A stretch of DNA of 64,000 nt from positions 1 through 64,000 of the forward strand of contig NZ_JAQYUS010000008.1 of NCBI RefSeq assembly GCF_030686865.1, given 5' to 3'. Positions within the stretch are counted from its first letter, which is position 1. Each line of letters begins with the position of its first letter. Source of the DNA: Kaistella sp. SH40-3. Its GTDB lineage: Bacteria > Bacteroidota > Bacteroidia > Flavobacteriales > Weeksellaceae. The notes beneath the pieces were generated by a model. That model was not told the DNA's origin. It saw only the letters and a program-made list of their open reading frames with translations, and searched no databases. Of this stretch, positions 16,225-26,092 are shown in pieces. Position numbers and translations under genes: made by a program.

Positions 16225-18711
16225 TTATAATCCAAATTGCTCGAAGTGATGCGTCACATGTTTTTGATGAAACAACTCCATCATTTCTTTATTTAATTTT
16301 CCGAAAACAAAATGCAAATGTTCTGCTTCTGGATTTTCGCGGTAATAAATCTGATAATTTTTTACCGATTCAATGAAATGCGTTTTGGCTTCATCCAAAT
16401 TTTTATATTTTAATTCCGGTAATTTTCCATCTTCTAAGAAAGGTGCAGGAAAATCTTTCGGCATTTTTCTAAAGTTATAAAGTGAATCCTGATATTTTTC
16501 TAAATGTTCTTCCGGCGTTTTACATTCTGAAGTTTCTATTTCGCCAGTGCTGTATTTCATGGTAGTTTCTAAATGTTCCAACATTTGTTGAGCATTCATT
16601 TTTCCCCAATTTGGAATCGATTTTTCAGATAAATTATTTAATCTTGTGGCAAAATCTTTATAATCTACTTTAATGAAAGGAGATTTCTTCGCAACCAAAG
16701 TTAAAATCGTGGCAACACAAACAACTTCTTCACGTTGATTCACAACTTCTACCAACCATTTTACAACGCCACTTGGAACATTTCTTCCTTTTACTCCTTT
16801 GTTGATTCTCTCTTTTGCAGTTAAATAAACAGTGATCGTATCTCCGGCGTAAACTGGTTTAAAGAAACTCGCATTTTCTAGTCCGTAGTTCGCAATGACT
16901 GGACCTTTTTTACCGGAAACAAATAATCCTGCAGCTGCAGAAAGTATGAAATATCCGTGTGCAACCGTTTGATCGAAGATTGTTCCATTTAATGAAGTTG
17001 AATCTGTGTGAGCGTAGAAATGATCCCAAGAAACATTTCCAAAATTGACGATATCTGCTTCTGTTACTGTTCTTCCGGCAGTTTCTAATGAATCGCCGAT
17101 TTCTACTTCTTCAAAATATTTTCTAAATGGATGTTTATCTGAGAAATGTTGATTTGCTCCTTGCTGATAAATTTTGGTAATCGCGGTCAAAATATCGGGC
17201 GAACCTTGAATTGCAGTTTTTTGTAAGAAGAAATGAAGTCCGTTTAATCCACCCATTTCTTCACCACCTCCTGCTCTTCCGGGTCCACCGTGCATTAAGG
17301 TTGGTAAAGGTGAACCGTGACCGGTTGATTCTTTTGCATTATCTCTATTTAAAACGAAAATTCTTCCGTGAGAAGATGCCATTTTCCAAGAGGTTTCTGC
17401 AACGAATTTTTCATCACGAGAAATAATTGAACCTACCAAACTTCCTTTTCCACGTTTTGCCAAAGCGGCTGCTTCTTCAGCATCTTTGTACGGCATCAAA
17501 GTTGAAACCGGTCCGAATGCTTCTACATCGTGTGAAATATTTTTTTCGAAAGGTTTATCGTTGTAAAAGACTTTTGGAGTCATAAAGGCTCCAGTTTCGT
17601 AATCGGCATCTACTAATTCTTGTTTACCATCGTAAATCAATTCAGTTTCCGCTTTCAGTAAGTTTATTTTTTCCTGAAGAACTGCCATTTCTTTTTTGCC
17701 AACAATAGATCCCATTCTGGTTTCGCGGCTTAATGGATTTCCAATTTTGGTTTGATCTAATGCTTTACTTAAAGCGTTCTGAACATCACCAACTAAATTC
17801 TCCGGAACAATAATTCTTCGGATTGCGGTACACTTTTGTCCAGCTTTAGTCGTCATTTCGGTGCGAACTTCTTTGATGAAAAGATCAAATTCTGGTGTTC
17901 CAGGTTTTGCATCGAGGCCGAGAATTGAGCAGTTTAAAGAATCTGCTTCCATGTTGAAACGGACCGAATTACTTGAAACTGAAGGTAAAGATTTTAATTT
18001 TTTTCCGGTAGAAGCGGAACCTGTGAAAAGTACAGAATCGCCATCTTGAACATAATCCAAAATATTTCCCGGTTCACCACAAACTAATTGGATGGCTCCT
18101 TCCGGAAGGATTCCACTTTCAATCATGTCCTGGAAAACGGCGTTGGTTAAATAAGATCCTGGAGTTGCCGGTTTCACAATGCTTGGAACCCCGGCTAAAA
18201 GTGAAGTCGATAATTTTTCTAACATTCCCCAAACCGGGAAATTGTACGCATTAATTTGTACTGAAACTCCTTCGCTCGGCGTTAAAATATGCGTTCCCAG
18301 AAAAGTTCCGTTTGCTGAAATTTTCTGGGTATCTCCATCAACCCAAAATGGTGTGTTGGGCAACATTCTTTTTGCAAGACCAGAATAGGTAAAGAACGTT
18401 CCGAAACCTCCTTCGATATCTACCCAAGAATCTGAATGAGTTGCTCCGGTTTTATAGGACAGATCGTAATATTTCTTTTTTCTTTCTAATAAATACAAAG
18501 CAACTTTCTTCAACATTTCGCCACGATCGTAGAACGTCATGGAGGAAAGATTTTTGTAACCAACGGTTCTTCCGTAATCTAAGGCTTGCTCAAAATCGAT
18601 TCCTTCGGTATCTGAAATTGCAACCAATTCACCATTAACTGCATTATAAAGTGGGACTTCATTTCCTGATCCTTCGATCCATTGTCCTCTGATGTAATTT
18701 TTTAGTTTCAT
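16225..18711 (-). CDS. paaZ: PaaZ-type bifunctional protein with extra C-terminal DinB-like domain
   Basis: Protein of 828 residues in three parts. Residues 1-520 are an aldehyde dehydrogenase with Glu256 and Cys294 (AGQKCTAIRR). Residues 525-677 are a MaoC-like hydratase hot-dog domain with the AHGYF motif. These two match PaaZ, which opens oxepin-CoA and oxidises the resulting semialdehyde in phenylacetate breakdown. Residues 680-828 are an extra domain like DUF1569/DinB_2 four-helix bundles, with candidate metal-binding His713 and the His cluster at 815-822 (HQKHVTHH). Other paa genes are not in the window. It overlaps the upstream small membrane gene by one base (TAATG). Confidence 0.9.
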   Translation of the reverse strand: MKLKNYIRGQWIEGSGNEVPLYNAVNGELVAISDTEGIDFEQALDYGRTVGYKNLSSMTFYDRGEMLKKVALYLLERKKKYYDLSYKTGATHSDSWVDIEGGFGTFFTYSGLAKRMLPNTPFWVDGDTQKISANGTFLGTHILTPSEGVSVQINAYNFPVWGMLEKLSTSLLAGVPSIVKPATPGSYLTNAVFQDMIESGILPEGAIQLVCGEPGNILDYVQDGDSVLFTGSASTGKKLKSLPSVSSNSVRFNMEADSLNCSILGLDAKPGTPEFDLFIKEVRTEMTTKAGQKCTAIRRIIVPENLVGDVQNALSKALDQTKIGNPLSRETRMGSIVGKKEMAVLQEKINLLKAETELIYDGKQELVDADYETGAFMTPKVFYNDKPFEKNISHDVEAFGPVSTLMPYKDAEEAAALAKRGKGSLVGSIISRDEKFVAETSWKMASSHGRIFVLNRDNAKESTGHGSPLPTLMHGGPGRAGGGEEMGGLNGLHFFLQKTAIQGSPDILTAITKIYQQGANQHFSDKHPFRKYFEEVEIGDSLETAGRTVTEADIVNFGNVSWDHFYAHTDSTSLNGTIFDQTVAHGYFILSAAAGLFVSGKKGPVIANYGLENASFFKPVYAGDTITVYLTAKERINKGVKGRNVPSGVVKWLVEVVNQREEVVCVATILTLVAKKSPFIKVDYKDFATRLNNLSEKSIPNWGKMNAQQMLEHLETTMKYSTGEIETSECKTPEEHLEKYQDSLYNFRKMPKDFPAPFLEDGKLPELKYKNLDEAKTHFIESVKNYQIYYRENPEAEHLHFVFGKLNKEMMELFHQKHVTHHFEQFGL

Positions 18712-18992
18712 TATTTATTAGATGTGGATTTTTTTAAACTTTTGATCAATGATTTAATTAAAAGATAACAAAGAAAAAATAGCAATGCTATATCAATTGT
18801 GAAAATTAAGGAAGGTACAACATCACTCAGGATTTGTTTTTGTTCTAATGACTTTAGGGCTTCTTTATTTTGTGTATTACTTATAGCTTTTGCGATTCTG
18901 ATTCCTTCTTGAAGAGTATAGAATGCGAAAATATTGAGTGCAACCAGGAATATTCCTGAAGCTGCGAGTATCTTTTTATTTTTTGAATTCAT
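18711..18992 (-). CDS. Small two-helix membrane protein
   Basis: Hypothetical protein of 93 residues with two membrane segments (about 9-29 and 60-83) and a Lys/Ser-rich C-terminus. I do not recognise a family. Its stop overlaps the paaZ start by one base, so translational coupling to paaZ is likely. The upstream lipoprotein gene ends 45 bases before its start. Confidence 0.6.
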   Translation of the reverse strand: MNSKNKKILAASGIFLVALNIFAFYTLQEGIRIAKAISNTQNKEALKSLEQKQILSDVVPSLIFTIDIALLFFLCYLLIKSLIKSLKKSTSNK

Positions 18993-19037
18993 TTTTTTGA
19001 GTAAAATTAATTTAATCGAACGCGTTATCCTTTGTGG

Positions 19038-19727
19038 TTATTCAACAATAGTAAATCCTGAAAATAATTCTTTAACTTCTTCAAGACTGTACACTTTATA
19101 TTCGAAATTTTTTCCAAATAAATCTTTCGAATACTGTTCGACGGTTTGCGAAAATCCTGCTTTTTTCCTTAGTGCATTAACGTTAGCAGGATCTTTTATA
19201 GGCCAGATAACAGAAATTCCACCCATTTCTAAACCTTGTGATCCATAAATTTGCTGTTCTTCTTTTTCCATGAGATGTCGATCTAGCATCAGAGCATAAC
19301 TTCGAAAAGGTAACTCTTTTTTCTCAGCGGCAATTCTGACGATTGGTAAATACTTCGAAATCTTGTCGGAGTGTTGAATTACTAGAAATGCTGCTCGGTT
19401 AGTGGGTTCACCAACTAAAGACTTTCCTGGATAACCATATTTTGAAATAATTGTTTCAACTTTTTTAATATTTTCTGCATCATATTTATTCATGAGAACT
19501 AAAAGATTTTTTCGCATGGTGTCATAATCCATATTAAGACTGTCTGCAATATTCCTTCTTTCTTGTTCTGGCATATTAGGATCATACTGTCGTCGGAAGG
19601 CTTGATCTGTAAACATTATTACATCTAATTCTTTTTTTAAATCCGTATTAATCCTCGTTTGAGAATTACAGGAAAACAAAATAAGGCCTGTGATAATGAC
19701 AAAAAGAATTTGATAAATGAATTTCAT
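19038..19727 (-). CDS. DUF6624-like lipoprotein
   Basis: Predicted lipoprotein of 229 residues with lipobox Cys20 (LILFSC). The region 45-180 has the pattern of DUF6624: TDQAFRRQY, then KYGYPGKSLVGE, AAFLVIQHSD and a late IYGSQ block. The function of the family is unknown. It lies upstream of the small membrane gene and paaZ on the same strand and may be cotranscribed. Confidence 0.78.
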   Translation of the reverse strand: MKFIYQILFVIITGLILFSCNSQTRINTDLKKELDVIMFTDQAFRRQYDPNMPEQERRNIADSLNMDYDTMRKNLLVLMNKYDAENIKKVETIISKYGYPGKSLVGEPTNRAAFLVIQHSDKISKYLPIVRIAAEKKELPFRSYALMLDRHLMEKEEQQIYGSQGLEMGGISVIWPIKDPANVNALRKKAGFSQTVEQYSKDLFGKNFEYKVYSLEEVKELFSGFTIVE

Positions 19728-19810
19728 TTGGTGAAGAATATCTTGAGTAATTTTTCTAGGGGTTAAGATACTGAAATTTTCAATTTTGCTGAAATCTAAT
19801 TTTATAACCG

Positions 19811-19940
19811 AGTTGCGCCCCGGCTTGAGTGGAGCTCTTTTTTGTTATTGCAGAGACGAACATGCTCAACAAACTGCTTCTCTTCGATCGCAATGACAAA
19901 AAAAGCGGGAACGGAAGACGGAAATGTGCGCCCAAAAAAA
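19811..19940. repeat. Dispersed repeat, copy A
   Basis: Begins GCGCCCCGGCTTGAGTGGAG and ends near GGAAATGTGCGCCC with an A-run. The inner part folds into a hairpin (TTTTTTGTTATTGC with GCAATGACAAAAAA). Copy C at 63521-63618 shares both ends closely; copy B at 43480-43564 is a relative. It lies downstream of gltA. Confidence 0.75.
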
Positions 19941-19967
19941 ATCCCTCTCAAACTAAATTGAAAGGGA
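19934..19967 (-). terminator. Rho-independent terminator of gltA
   Basis: A 10-bp stem with one mismatch (19942-19951 with 19958-19967) followed on the minus strand by eight T. It abuts repeat copy A. Confidence 0.75.
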
Positions 19968-19988
19968 AATTATGAATATGATTTCAGA

Positions 19989-21275
19989 TTATCTTGCGCT
20001 CATGTCAACGTAATCACGTTTTGCAGCACCTTGATAAACCTGTCTTGGTCTTCCGATTGGATCGTTATGCAAACGCATTTCTTTCCATTGAGAGATCCAT
20101 CCTGGCAGTCTTCCTAAAGCGAACATTACGGTAAACATTTCGGTTGGAATTCCTAATGCTCTGTAGATTATTCCTGAGTAGAAATCTACGTTTGGATACA
20201 ATTTTCTTTCGATGAAGTATTCATCTTCTAAGGCTACTTTTTCTAACTGTAAAGCGATGTCTAAAGCTTTGTCTTCAATTCCTAAAGCTGCAAAAATATC
20301 ATCTGCTGCTTTTTTAATGATGCGTGCTCTTGGATCGAAGTTTTTGTAAACTCTGTGTCCAAAGCCCATCAAACGGAAATCGTCATCTTTATTTTTAGCT
20401 TTCTCCACGTATTTTGCAACGTCGCCACCATCCTGTTCGATCATCTCCAACATTTCGATCACAGCCTGGTTTGCACCACCGTGAAGTGGTCCCCAAAGTG
20501 CAGAGATCCCTGCTGAAACTGAAGCAAATAATCCAGTATGTGCTGAACCAACCATTCTTACCGTCGATGTAGAACAGTTTTGCTCGTGGTCTGCGTGAAG
20601 AATTAATAATTTATCTAAAGCATTAACAACGGTAGAATCTAAATGGAATTCCTGGTTTGGACGACGGAAACACATTTTGTAGAAATTCTCTACATAGTTT
20701 AAGCTGTCGTCTCCATGATTGATCGGTAAGCCCATTTTCTTACGGTAAGTCCACGCACAAAGGTGAGAGAACTTGGCGATCAGCATTTCTGCGGCGTGGT
20801 CCATTTCTTCTTTTGATCTTACATCAACAGCTTTTGGATTAAAGGCAGTAAGCGCAGATGTTAAGGAAGATAAAACTCCCATTGGGTGTGCTGAACGAGG
20901 GAAAACGTCGATCAATCTTTTCATTTCGTCAGCAACGAAATTGTATTTTTTAATACCTTTTTCGAAACCAGCAAACTGGTCTGTCGTAGGTAAATTACCA
21001 TTTAACAAAAGATACATAACTTCTGTAAAACTGGATTTTTCAGCGATTTGCTCGATTGGATATCCTCTGTAATACAATTCGCCGTGATCACCATCAAGAT
21101 AAGTGATGTCGCTTAAAGTGGCTCCAGTATTTTTATATCCTAAATCTAAAGTAATTAACCCGGTTTGGTCTCTTAACTTTGAAATATCGATTCCTCTGTC
21201 ACCGATGGTGCTTTCTACGATTGGGTATTCAAATGCTTTCCCATCATAGTTTAATATAACTTTGTTATCTGACAT
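19989..21275 (-). CDS. gltA: Citrate synthase
   Basis: TCA-cycle entry enzyme of 428 residues that condenses acetyl-CoA and oxaloacetate. Catalytic blocks are complete: GPLHGGANQAVIEML (first His), GFGHRVYKNFDPRA (second His) and the late region NVDFYSGIIYRALGIP with the catalytic Asp. The length and the N-terminal beta domain are those of the type II (hexameric, Gram-negative) enzyme. It is monocistronic; eno lies 82 bases upstream on the same strand and is probably separate. Confidence 0.98.
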   Translation of the reverse strand: MSDNKVILNYDGKAFEYPIVESTIGDRGIDISKLRDQTGLITLDLGYKNTGATLSDITYLDGDHGELYYRGYPIEQIAEKSSFTEVMYLLLNGNLPTTDQFAGFEKGIKKYNFVADEMKRLIDVFPRSAHPMGVLSSLTSALTAFNPKAVDVRSKEEMDHAAEMLIAKFSHLCAWTYRKKMGLPINHGDDSLNYVENFYKMCFRRPNQEFHLDSTVVNALDKLLILHADHEQNCSTSTVRMVGSAHTGLFASVSAGISALWGPLHGGANQAVIEMLEMIEQDGGDVAKYVEKAKNKDDDFRLMGFGHRVYKNFDPRARIIKKAADDIFAALGIEDKALDIALQLEKVALEDEYFIERKLYPNVDFYSGIIYRALGIPTEMFTVMFALGRLPGWISQWKEMRLHNDPIGRPRQVYQGAAKRDYVDMSAR

Positions 21276-21357
21276 TATAATTTATTTTTTTACTAATTTA
21301 TAAATATTGGAATGAAACCGCAAGTGTTTTTTACGGTCGCTCCATTAATTTTTTCTA

Positions 21358-22650
21358 TTATCGTTTTATTTTAAAAGCATCTAATCCTGGGAATACTGCT
21401 GTTTCTCCTAATGCTTCTTCAATTCTAAGTAACTGGTTGTATTTCGCCATTCTGTCTGAACGTGATGCTGATCCTGTTTTGATTTGACCACAGTTCATTG
21501 CTACAGCTAAATCAGCAATGGTCGCATCTTCTGTTTCACCAGATCTATGAGACATTACGGTAGTGTATTTATTATTCTGCGCCATTTGAACAGCTGCCAT
21601 AGTTTCTGATAAAGTACCGATTTGATTCACTTTAATTAAAATTGAATTTGCGATATCTCCTTTTATTCCCTTGCCTAAAATCTCGGTATTTGTTACAAAT
21701 AAATCGTCACCTACTAACTGTGTCTTATTTCCTATTTTTTCAGTTAATAATTTCCAACCTTCCCAATCATTTTCATCCATTCCGTCTTCAATTGAAATAA
21801 TTGGATATTTTGATGCCAATTCTGCTAAGTACTCAACCTGTTCTTCACGAGTTCTGCATGCACCATTTTCTCCTTCAAATTTTCTGTAATCATATTTACC
21901 ATCAACATAAAATTCGGACGAGGCGCAGTCTAAGGCAAACATAATATCGTCTCCGGCTTTGTAACCAGCGTTAGCAATGGCTTGCGTTAAAGTATCCAGG
22001 GCGTCTTCGGTTCCATTGAATTTTGGTGCAAAACCACCTTCGTCACCAACTGCAGTCGAAAGATTTCTAGATTTTAAGATTGATTTTAATTCATGAAATA
22101 TCTCCGTTCCTTTTTGTAATGCGTGAGAAAAAGAATCTGCTTTCACCGGCATCACCATAAACTCTTGGAAAGCAATAGGTGCATCTGAATGGGAACCACC
22201 ATTAATAACATTCATCATAGGAACTGGAAGTGTATTTGCGTTTACACCACCAATATATTTGTACAAAGGAATTTTAAGGTCCAATGCAGCTGCTTTTGCC
22301 ACTGCTAAGGATACGCCTAAAATTGCATTTGCTCCAAGATTTGCTTTGTTAGGTGTTCCATCTAATTCAATCATAATTTGATCGATCAGATTTTGCTCGA
22401 AAACTGAAATACCAATTAATTCTGGTGCGATGATTTCTCTTACATTTTCTACTGCTTTTAAAACTCCTTTCCCACCAAATTCTTTTGCTCCATCACGTAA
22501 CTCTACTGCTTCATGTTCGCCTGTAGATGCTCCAGAAGGAACAGCCGCACGACCCATAGAACCGGCTTCTGTGAACACATCAACTTCAATTGTAGGGTTT
22601 CCTCTAGAATCTAAAATTTGTCTTGCTTCAATGTAAGAAATGTAACTCAT
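21358..22650 (-). CDS. eno: Enolase
   Basis: Glycolytic 2-phosphoglycerate dehydratase of 430 residues. The signature [18 protein letters not shown] and the metal-binding segments around [10 protein letters not shown] and [14 protein letters not shown] are intact. It is also commonly a component of RNA degradosomes, though that is not shown here. A -7 box lies at 22685-22692, about 35 bases before the start. Confidence 0.98.
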   Translation of the reverse strand: MSYISYIEARQILDSRGNPTIEVDVFTEAGSMGRAAVPSGASTGEHEAVELRDGAKEFGGKGVLKAVENVREIIAPELIGISVFEQNLIDQIMIELDGTPNKANLGANAILGVSLAVAKAAALDLKIPLYKYIGGVNANTLPVPMMNVINGGSHSDAPIAFQEFMVMPVKADSFSHALQKGTEIFHELKSILKSRNLSTAVGDEGGFAPKFNGTEDALDTLTQAIANAGYKAGDDIMFALDCASSEFYVDGKYDYRKFEGENGACRTREEQVEYLAELASKYPIISIEDGMDENDWEGWKLLTEKIGNKTQLVGDDLFVTNTEILGKGIKGDIANSILIKVNQIGTLSETMAAVQMAQNNKYTTVMSHRSGETEDATIADLAVAMNCGQIKTGSASRSDRMAKYNQLLRIEEALGETAVFPGLDAFKIKR

Positions 22651-22684
22651 TGTATAATTTTTTAGTATGATTTATTAAGAATTA

Positions 22685-22692
22685 CAAATTTA
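22685..22692 (-). promoter_or_regulatory. -7 box of eno
   Basis: TAAATTTG on the minus strand, an exact match to TAnnTTTG. Confidence 0.5.
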
Positions 22693-22798
22693 GTTAAAAT
22701 TGAATGATTGCCACGGGTTTATCCTATGATTTTAATGAGGTTTTGAGTTAAATTTTAGTTAATTGTATCGGTATAATCATAATTAAAAAAGATATCAT

Positions 22799-22806
22799 TA
22801 AATTTG
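22799..22806 (+). promoter_or_regulatory. -7 box of the 22828 lipoprotein gene
   Basis: TAAATTTG. It contains the in-frame TTG at 22804 that would otherwise be taken as a start, so it supports translation from the ATG at 22828. Confidence 0.5.
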
Positions 22807-22827
22807 ATTATCCCTAAAACTTTAACA

Positions 22828-23253
22828 ATGAAAAAAACGTTCATCATCGCAGCATGTTCTCTTCTAATGCTAACACTAAGTTGTAAGAAGAACACTGAAG
22901 GAAACAAAAGTGTCATCAAACAAGAAAATGGTTATTCTGCTGATCTTCCTAAAGACAGTACCACTATCGCTACCACTGAAACTGACGAGTCAAATTATAA
23001 TGCTAAAGATTATACTGACCGTTATGTAGCGGACGATGGTTCATCAGCATTAGTCACGTTTAACAATACTGCAAAAGTAAAAACCATCAGCATTAAAAGT
23101 AATAACAAAACAATCACAACTCCGCAGACAGAAGCGTTCGAAAAAGGTGGCATTTATAAAGACTTCGATATTACTATCGTGGCTAAAAATGACAGCATTA
23201 CCATTACGCAGGAAAATAATGTGATTCATTTGAAGAAAGCCAGAGGACAATAG
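22828..23253 (+). CDS. Small hypothetical lipoprotein
   Basis: Predicted lipoprotein of 141 residues with lipobox Cys19 (LTLSC). A Ser/Thr-rich linker is followed by a beta-rich domain from about 55 to the end (FNNTAKVKTISIKSNN, IVAKNDSITITQENN). I do not recognise a named family. The ATG is preferred to an upstream in-frame TTG that lies in the -7 box. The gene stands alone between eno (divergent) and rplQ (convergent). Confidence 0.7.
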   Translation: MKKTFIIAACSLLMLTLSCKKNTEGNKSVIKQENGYSADLPKDSTTIATTETDESNYNAKDYTDRYVADDGSSALVTFNNTAKVKTISIKSNNKTITTPQTEAFEKGGIYKDFDITIVAKNDSITITQENNVIHLKKARGQ

Positions 23254-23373
23254 TCAACAGCCAAATAAAAAGTTAAAAGAACCAAGATTGTTGAGTGATT
23301 AAACTCTTAAATGCTTAGTGCGAATAATTTTAATTATAGCAAGTACTTCTAAACGCACAATTATTTACAAACA

Positions 23374-23407
23374 AAAATCCGTCTCGTTATAAAACAAGAC
23401 GGATTTT
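23374..23407. terminator. Bidirectional terminator at the end of the ribosomal superoperon
   Basis: The left arm AAAATCCGTCTCGTT pairs with its complement ending at 23407, with one mismatch, leaving A- and T-rich flanks. It ends rplQ on minus and the lipoprotein on plus. Confidence 0.88.
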
Positions 23408-23429
23408 AATTTCTAAAGCGTGGCGAATA

Positions 23430-23960
23430 TTATTCTCCTGCTTTTTCTTCTGTAGAATCTGCAACTTCTGCAGTTGGCTCTTCAGTTTTAACTTCTTTAG
23501 CAGGAGTTTCTTTTACTTCAGCAACAGTTTCTGCTGCTTTAGGAGTGGCTCTTCTGCTTCTTCTAGTTACTTTTTTCTCTTCAGCATTCGGGTTGTAAAG
23601 TTCATTGAAATCTACAAGTTCGATCATTGCAGTATCTGCAGCATCTCCCGGTCTGAATCCAGTTTTGATGATTCTAGTGTAACCACCGTTTCTTTCTGCA
23701 ATTTTAGGAGCAATTGTTCTGAATAATTCAGTAACTGCTTCTTTACTTTGCAGGTATGCGAAAACTGTTCTTCTGTTGTGTGTTGTATCTTCTTTCGCTT
23801 TTGTAAGGATCGGCTCAACATATACTCTTAAAGCTTTCGCTTTAGCGACAGTTGTGTTGATTCTTTTATGCTCAATAAGAGAACAAGCCATATTAGAAAG
23901 CAAAGCACTTCTGTGAGAAGCTGTTCTAGATAAGTGATTGAATTTTTTACCGTGTCTCAT
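23430..23960 (-). CDS. rplQ: 50S ribosomal protein L17 with C-terminal extension
   Basis: Last gene of the alpha operon. The first ~120 residues are canonical L17 ([21 protein letters not shown]), which binds 23S rRNA near the exit tunnel. The remaining ~55 residues are a Lys/Glu/Ala/Thr-rich low-complexity tail, so the protein is 176 long against about 120-130 in most bacteria. It lies 6 bases after rpoA. Confidence 0.97.
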   Translation of the reverse strand: MRHGKKFNHLSRTASHRSALLSNMACSLIEHKRINTTVAKAKALRVYVEPILTKAKEDTTHNRRTVFAYLQSKEAVTELFRTIAPKIAERNGGYTRIIKTGFRPGDAADTAMIELVDFNELYNPNAEEKKVTRRSRRATPKAAETVAEVKETPAKEVKTEEPTAEVADSTEEKAGE

Positions 23961-23966
23961 TGTTTG

Positions 23967-24962
23967 TTATTTATCAGCGTCTAATTTATATTTAGCAACG
24001 TCGAAACCGAAGTTAAGACCTTTTGCATGCACTAATTCTTCTAATTCTGTTAAAGATTTTTTACCGAAATTTCTGAATTTCATCAAATCAGACTTTGTGT
24101 AAGAAACCAGTTCTCCTAAAGTCTCAACTTCAGCAGCTTTCAAGCAGTTTAGTGCTCTTACAGACAGATCCATATCTACTAATTTCGATTTAAGGAGTTG
24201 TCTTGTATGTAAAGTTTCTTCGTCGTATTGAATTGAGGCTTTCACCGCTTCAGTTTCCAACGTAATTCTCTCATCAGAGAACAACATGAAATGATAAATT
24301 AATATCTTAGAAGCTTCTGTTAAAGCATTCTGAGGAGTGATAGACCCATCAGTTTCAATATCTAAAACGAGTTTTTCGTAGTCTGTTTTTTGCTCGACAC
24401 GGTAGTTTTCAACACTATACTGTACTTTCTTGATCGGGGTATAAATTGAATCAATTGCAATAGTTCCGATAGGAGCATTGCTTGATTTATTTTGGTCAGA
24501 TGGTACATAACCTCTCCCTTTCTCAATATTGAACGTGATTTCAAATTTCACATCTTTATTGGTTGAGCAGATTACCAAGTCAGGATTCAATACTTCGAAT
24601 TCCTGCATTGATTTTCCTAAGTCACCAGCAGTTACAGTAGTTTGTCCAGATACTTTAGCAGTTACTTGCTCTGCAGTTGCAGTTTCAGTTTTTGCTTTCA
24701 GACGCAATTGCTTTAAGTTAAGAATGATTTCTGTAACGTCCTCAATTACTCCTGGGATTGTTGAAAATTCGTGCTCTACGCCTTCTATTTTAATAGATGA
24801 AATAGCATATCCTTCAAGAGAAGAAAGTAAAACTCTTCTCAATGCATTACCGATAGTAAGTCCGAAACCTTGCTCTAATGGTCTGAATTCAAATTGACCT
24901 TTGAATTCATTAGAGTTAAGAAGGATTACTTTATCGGGTTTAATAAATGTTAAAATTGCCAT
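23967..24962 (-). CDS. rpoA: RNA polymerase alpha subunit
   Basis: 331 residues. The N-terminal dimerisation/assembly domain (1-230) carries the [28 protein letters not shown] signature split over residues 25-50. The C-terminal domain (250-325) has the helix-hairpin-helix that contacts upstream DNA and activators. It sits between rpsD and rplQ, as in most bacteria. Confidence 0.98.
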   Translation of the reverse strand: MAILTFIKPDKVILLNSNEFKGQFEFRPLEQGFGLTIGNALRRVLLSSLEGYAISSIKIEGVEHEFSTIPGVIEDVTEIILNLKQLRLKAKTETATAEQVTAKVSGQTTVTAGDLGKSMQEFEVLNPDLVICSTNKDVKFEITFNIEKGRGYVPSDQNKSSNAPIGTIAIDSIYTPIKKVQYSVENYRVEQKTDYEKLVLDIETDGSITPQNALTEASKILIYHFMLFSDERITLETEAVKASIQYDEETLHTRQLLKSKLVDMDLSVRALNCLKAAEVETLGELVSYTKSDLMKFRNFGKKSLTELEELVHAKGLNFGFDVAKYKLDADK

Positions 24963-24992
24963 ATAATTAGGTTGAGCAAAAATTTGAAATTA

Positions 24993-25601
24993 TTATTTAG
25001 AGTAAAGTTCGACGATCAATTGTTCTCTCAAATCTTCCGGAATTTGAATTCTTTCCGGTGCTGATACGAAAGTACCTGATTTAGTTTCGTCGTTGAATTG
25101 TAACCACTCATAGTTTGTTCTGTAAGCTAATGCATCAGCAATTACTTCAAGAGATTTTGATTTCTCTCTAACAGCAACTACGTCACCAACTTTCATAGAA
25201 TATGAAGCGATGTTTACCAATTCACCATTTACAGTGATGTGTCTGTGAGATACCAATTGTCTTGCACCTGCTCTGGTTTTTGCAAACCCTAATCTGTACA
25301 CTACATTGTCTAATCTCGACTCACATAATTGTAAAAGAACTTCACCTGTTACGCCTCTTGCTCTTACTGCTTTTTCGTATAGGTTAGCAAATTGTTTTTC
25401 TAAAATACCATAAGTATATTTAGCTTTTTGCTTTTCCATCAACTGAACAGCGTACTCAGATTTTTTCGATCCTCTTCTTTTGTTAACACCATGTTGTCCT
25501 GGCGGTTGGTTTTTTCTTTTCTCGAAGTTTTTATCATCTCCGTAGATTGCAGCCCCAAACTTTCTTGCAATCTTTGTTTTTGGTCCAATATATCTTGCCA
25601 T
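24993..25601 (-). CDS. rpsD: 30S ribosomal protein S4
   Basis: Primary 16S rRNA-binding assembly protein of 202 residues, with the S4 RNA-binding domain at about 90-155 ([22 protein letters not shown], split). It has no CxxC zinc motif at the N-terminus. The 89 bases before it, after rpsK, are the longest spacer of the alpha part. In E. coli S4 represses this operon; no matching site is evident here. Confidence 0.98.
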   Translation of the reverse strand: MARYIGPKTKIARKFGAAIYGDDKNFEKRKNQPPGQHGVNKRRGSKKSEYAVQLMEKQKAKYTYGILEKQFANLYEKAVRARGVTGEVLLQLCESRLDNVVYRLGFAKTRAGARQLVSHRHITVNGELVNIASYSMKVGDVVAVREKSKSLEVIADALAYRTNYEWLQFNDETKSGTFVSAPERIQIPEDLREQLIVELYSK

Positions 25602-25690
25602 ATTTTTTTAAGATTTTAGATTCTCGATTTAAAGTTTTTAATTAAAATGTAAACCACCTTATTAACATTTAAATCATAAGATTCTTTAGA

Positions 25691-26080
25691 TTATACTCTT
25701 CTTCTTTTTGGAGGTCTACATCCGTTGTGTGGCATTGGAGTCACGTCAACGATTTCACTTACTTCAATTCCTGAATTGTGAATAGTTCTGATCGCAGATT
25801 CTCTACCTGCTCCAGGACCTTTCACGTAAACCTTTACTCTACGTAGTCCAGCATCGTGTGCTACGGTTGAGCAATTTTCTGCAGCCATTTGCGCTGCAAA
25901 AGGAGTATTCTTCTTAGAACCTCTGAATCCCATCTTTCCGGCTGATGCCCAAGAGATGACTTCTCCACTTTTATTTGTTAAAGAAATGATGATATTATTG
26001 AAAGTCGCTTGGATGTGTGCTTCACCAATTGCTTCAACTTTTACTTTTCTTTTCTTTACTGCTTTAGTCTGTTTTGCCAT
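25691..26080 (-). CDS. rpsK: 30S ribosomal protein S11
   Basis: Platform protein of 129 residues. Signature blocks [21 protein letters not shown] and the C-terminal [15 protein letters not shown] are present. It lies 12 bases downstream of rpsM in the standard order. Confidence 0.98.
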   Translation of the reverse strand: MAKQTKAVKKRKVKVEAIGEAHIQATFNNIIISLTNKSGEVISWASAGKMGFRGSKKNTPFAAQMAAENCSTVAHDAGLRRVKVYVKGPGAGRESAIRTIHNSGIEVSEIVDVTPMPHNGCRPPKRRRV

Positions 26081-26092
26081 AATTCTTACCGA

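Noticed and set aside
19811..19940. Insertion sequence remnant
   Set aside because: No transposase frame, target duplication or matching terminal inverted repeats; the element is better described as a structured repeat.
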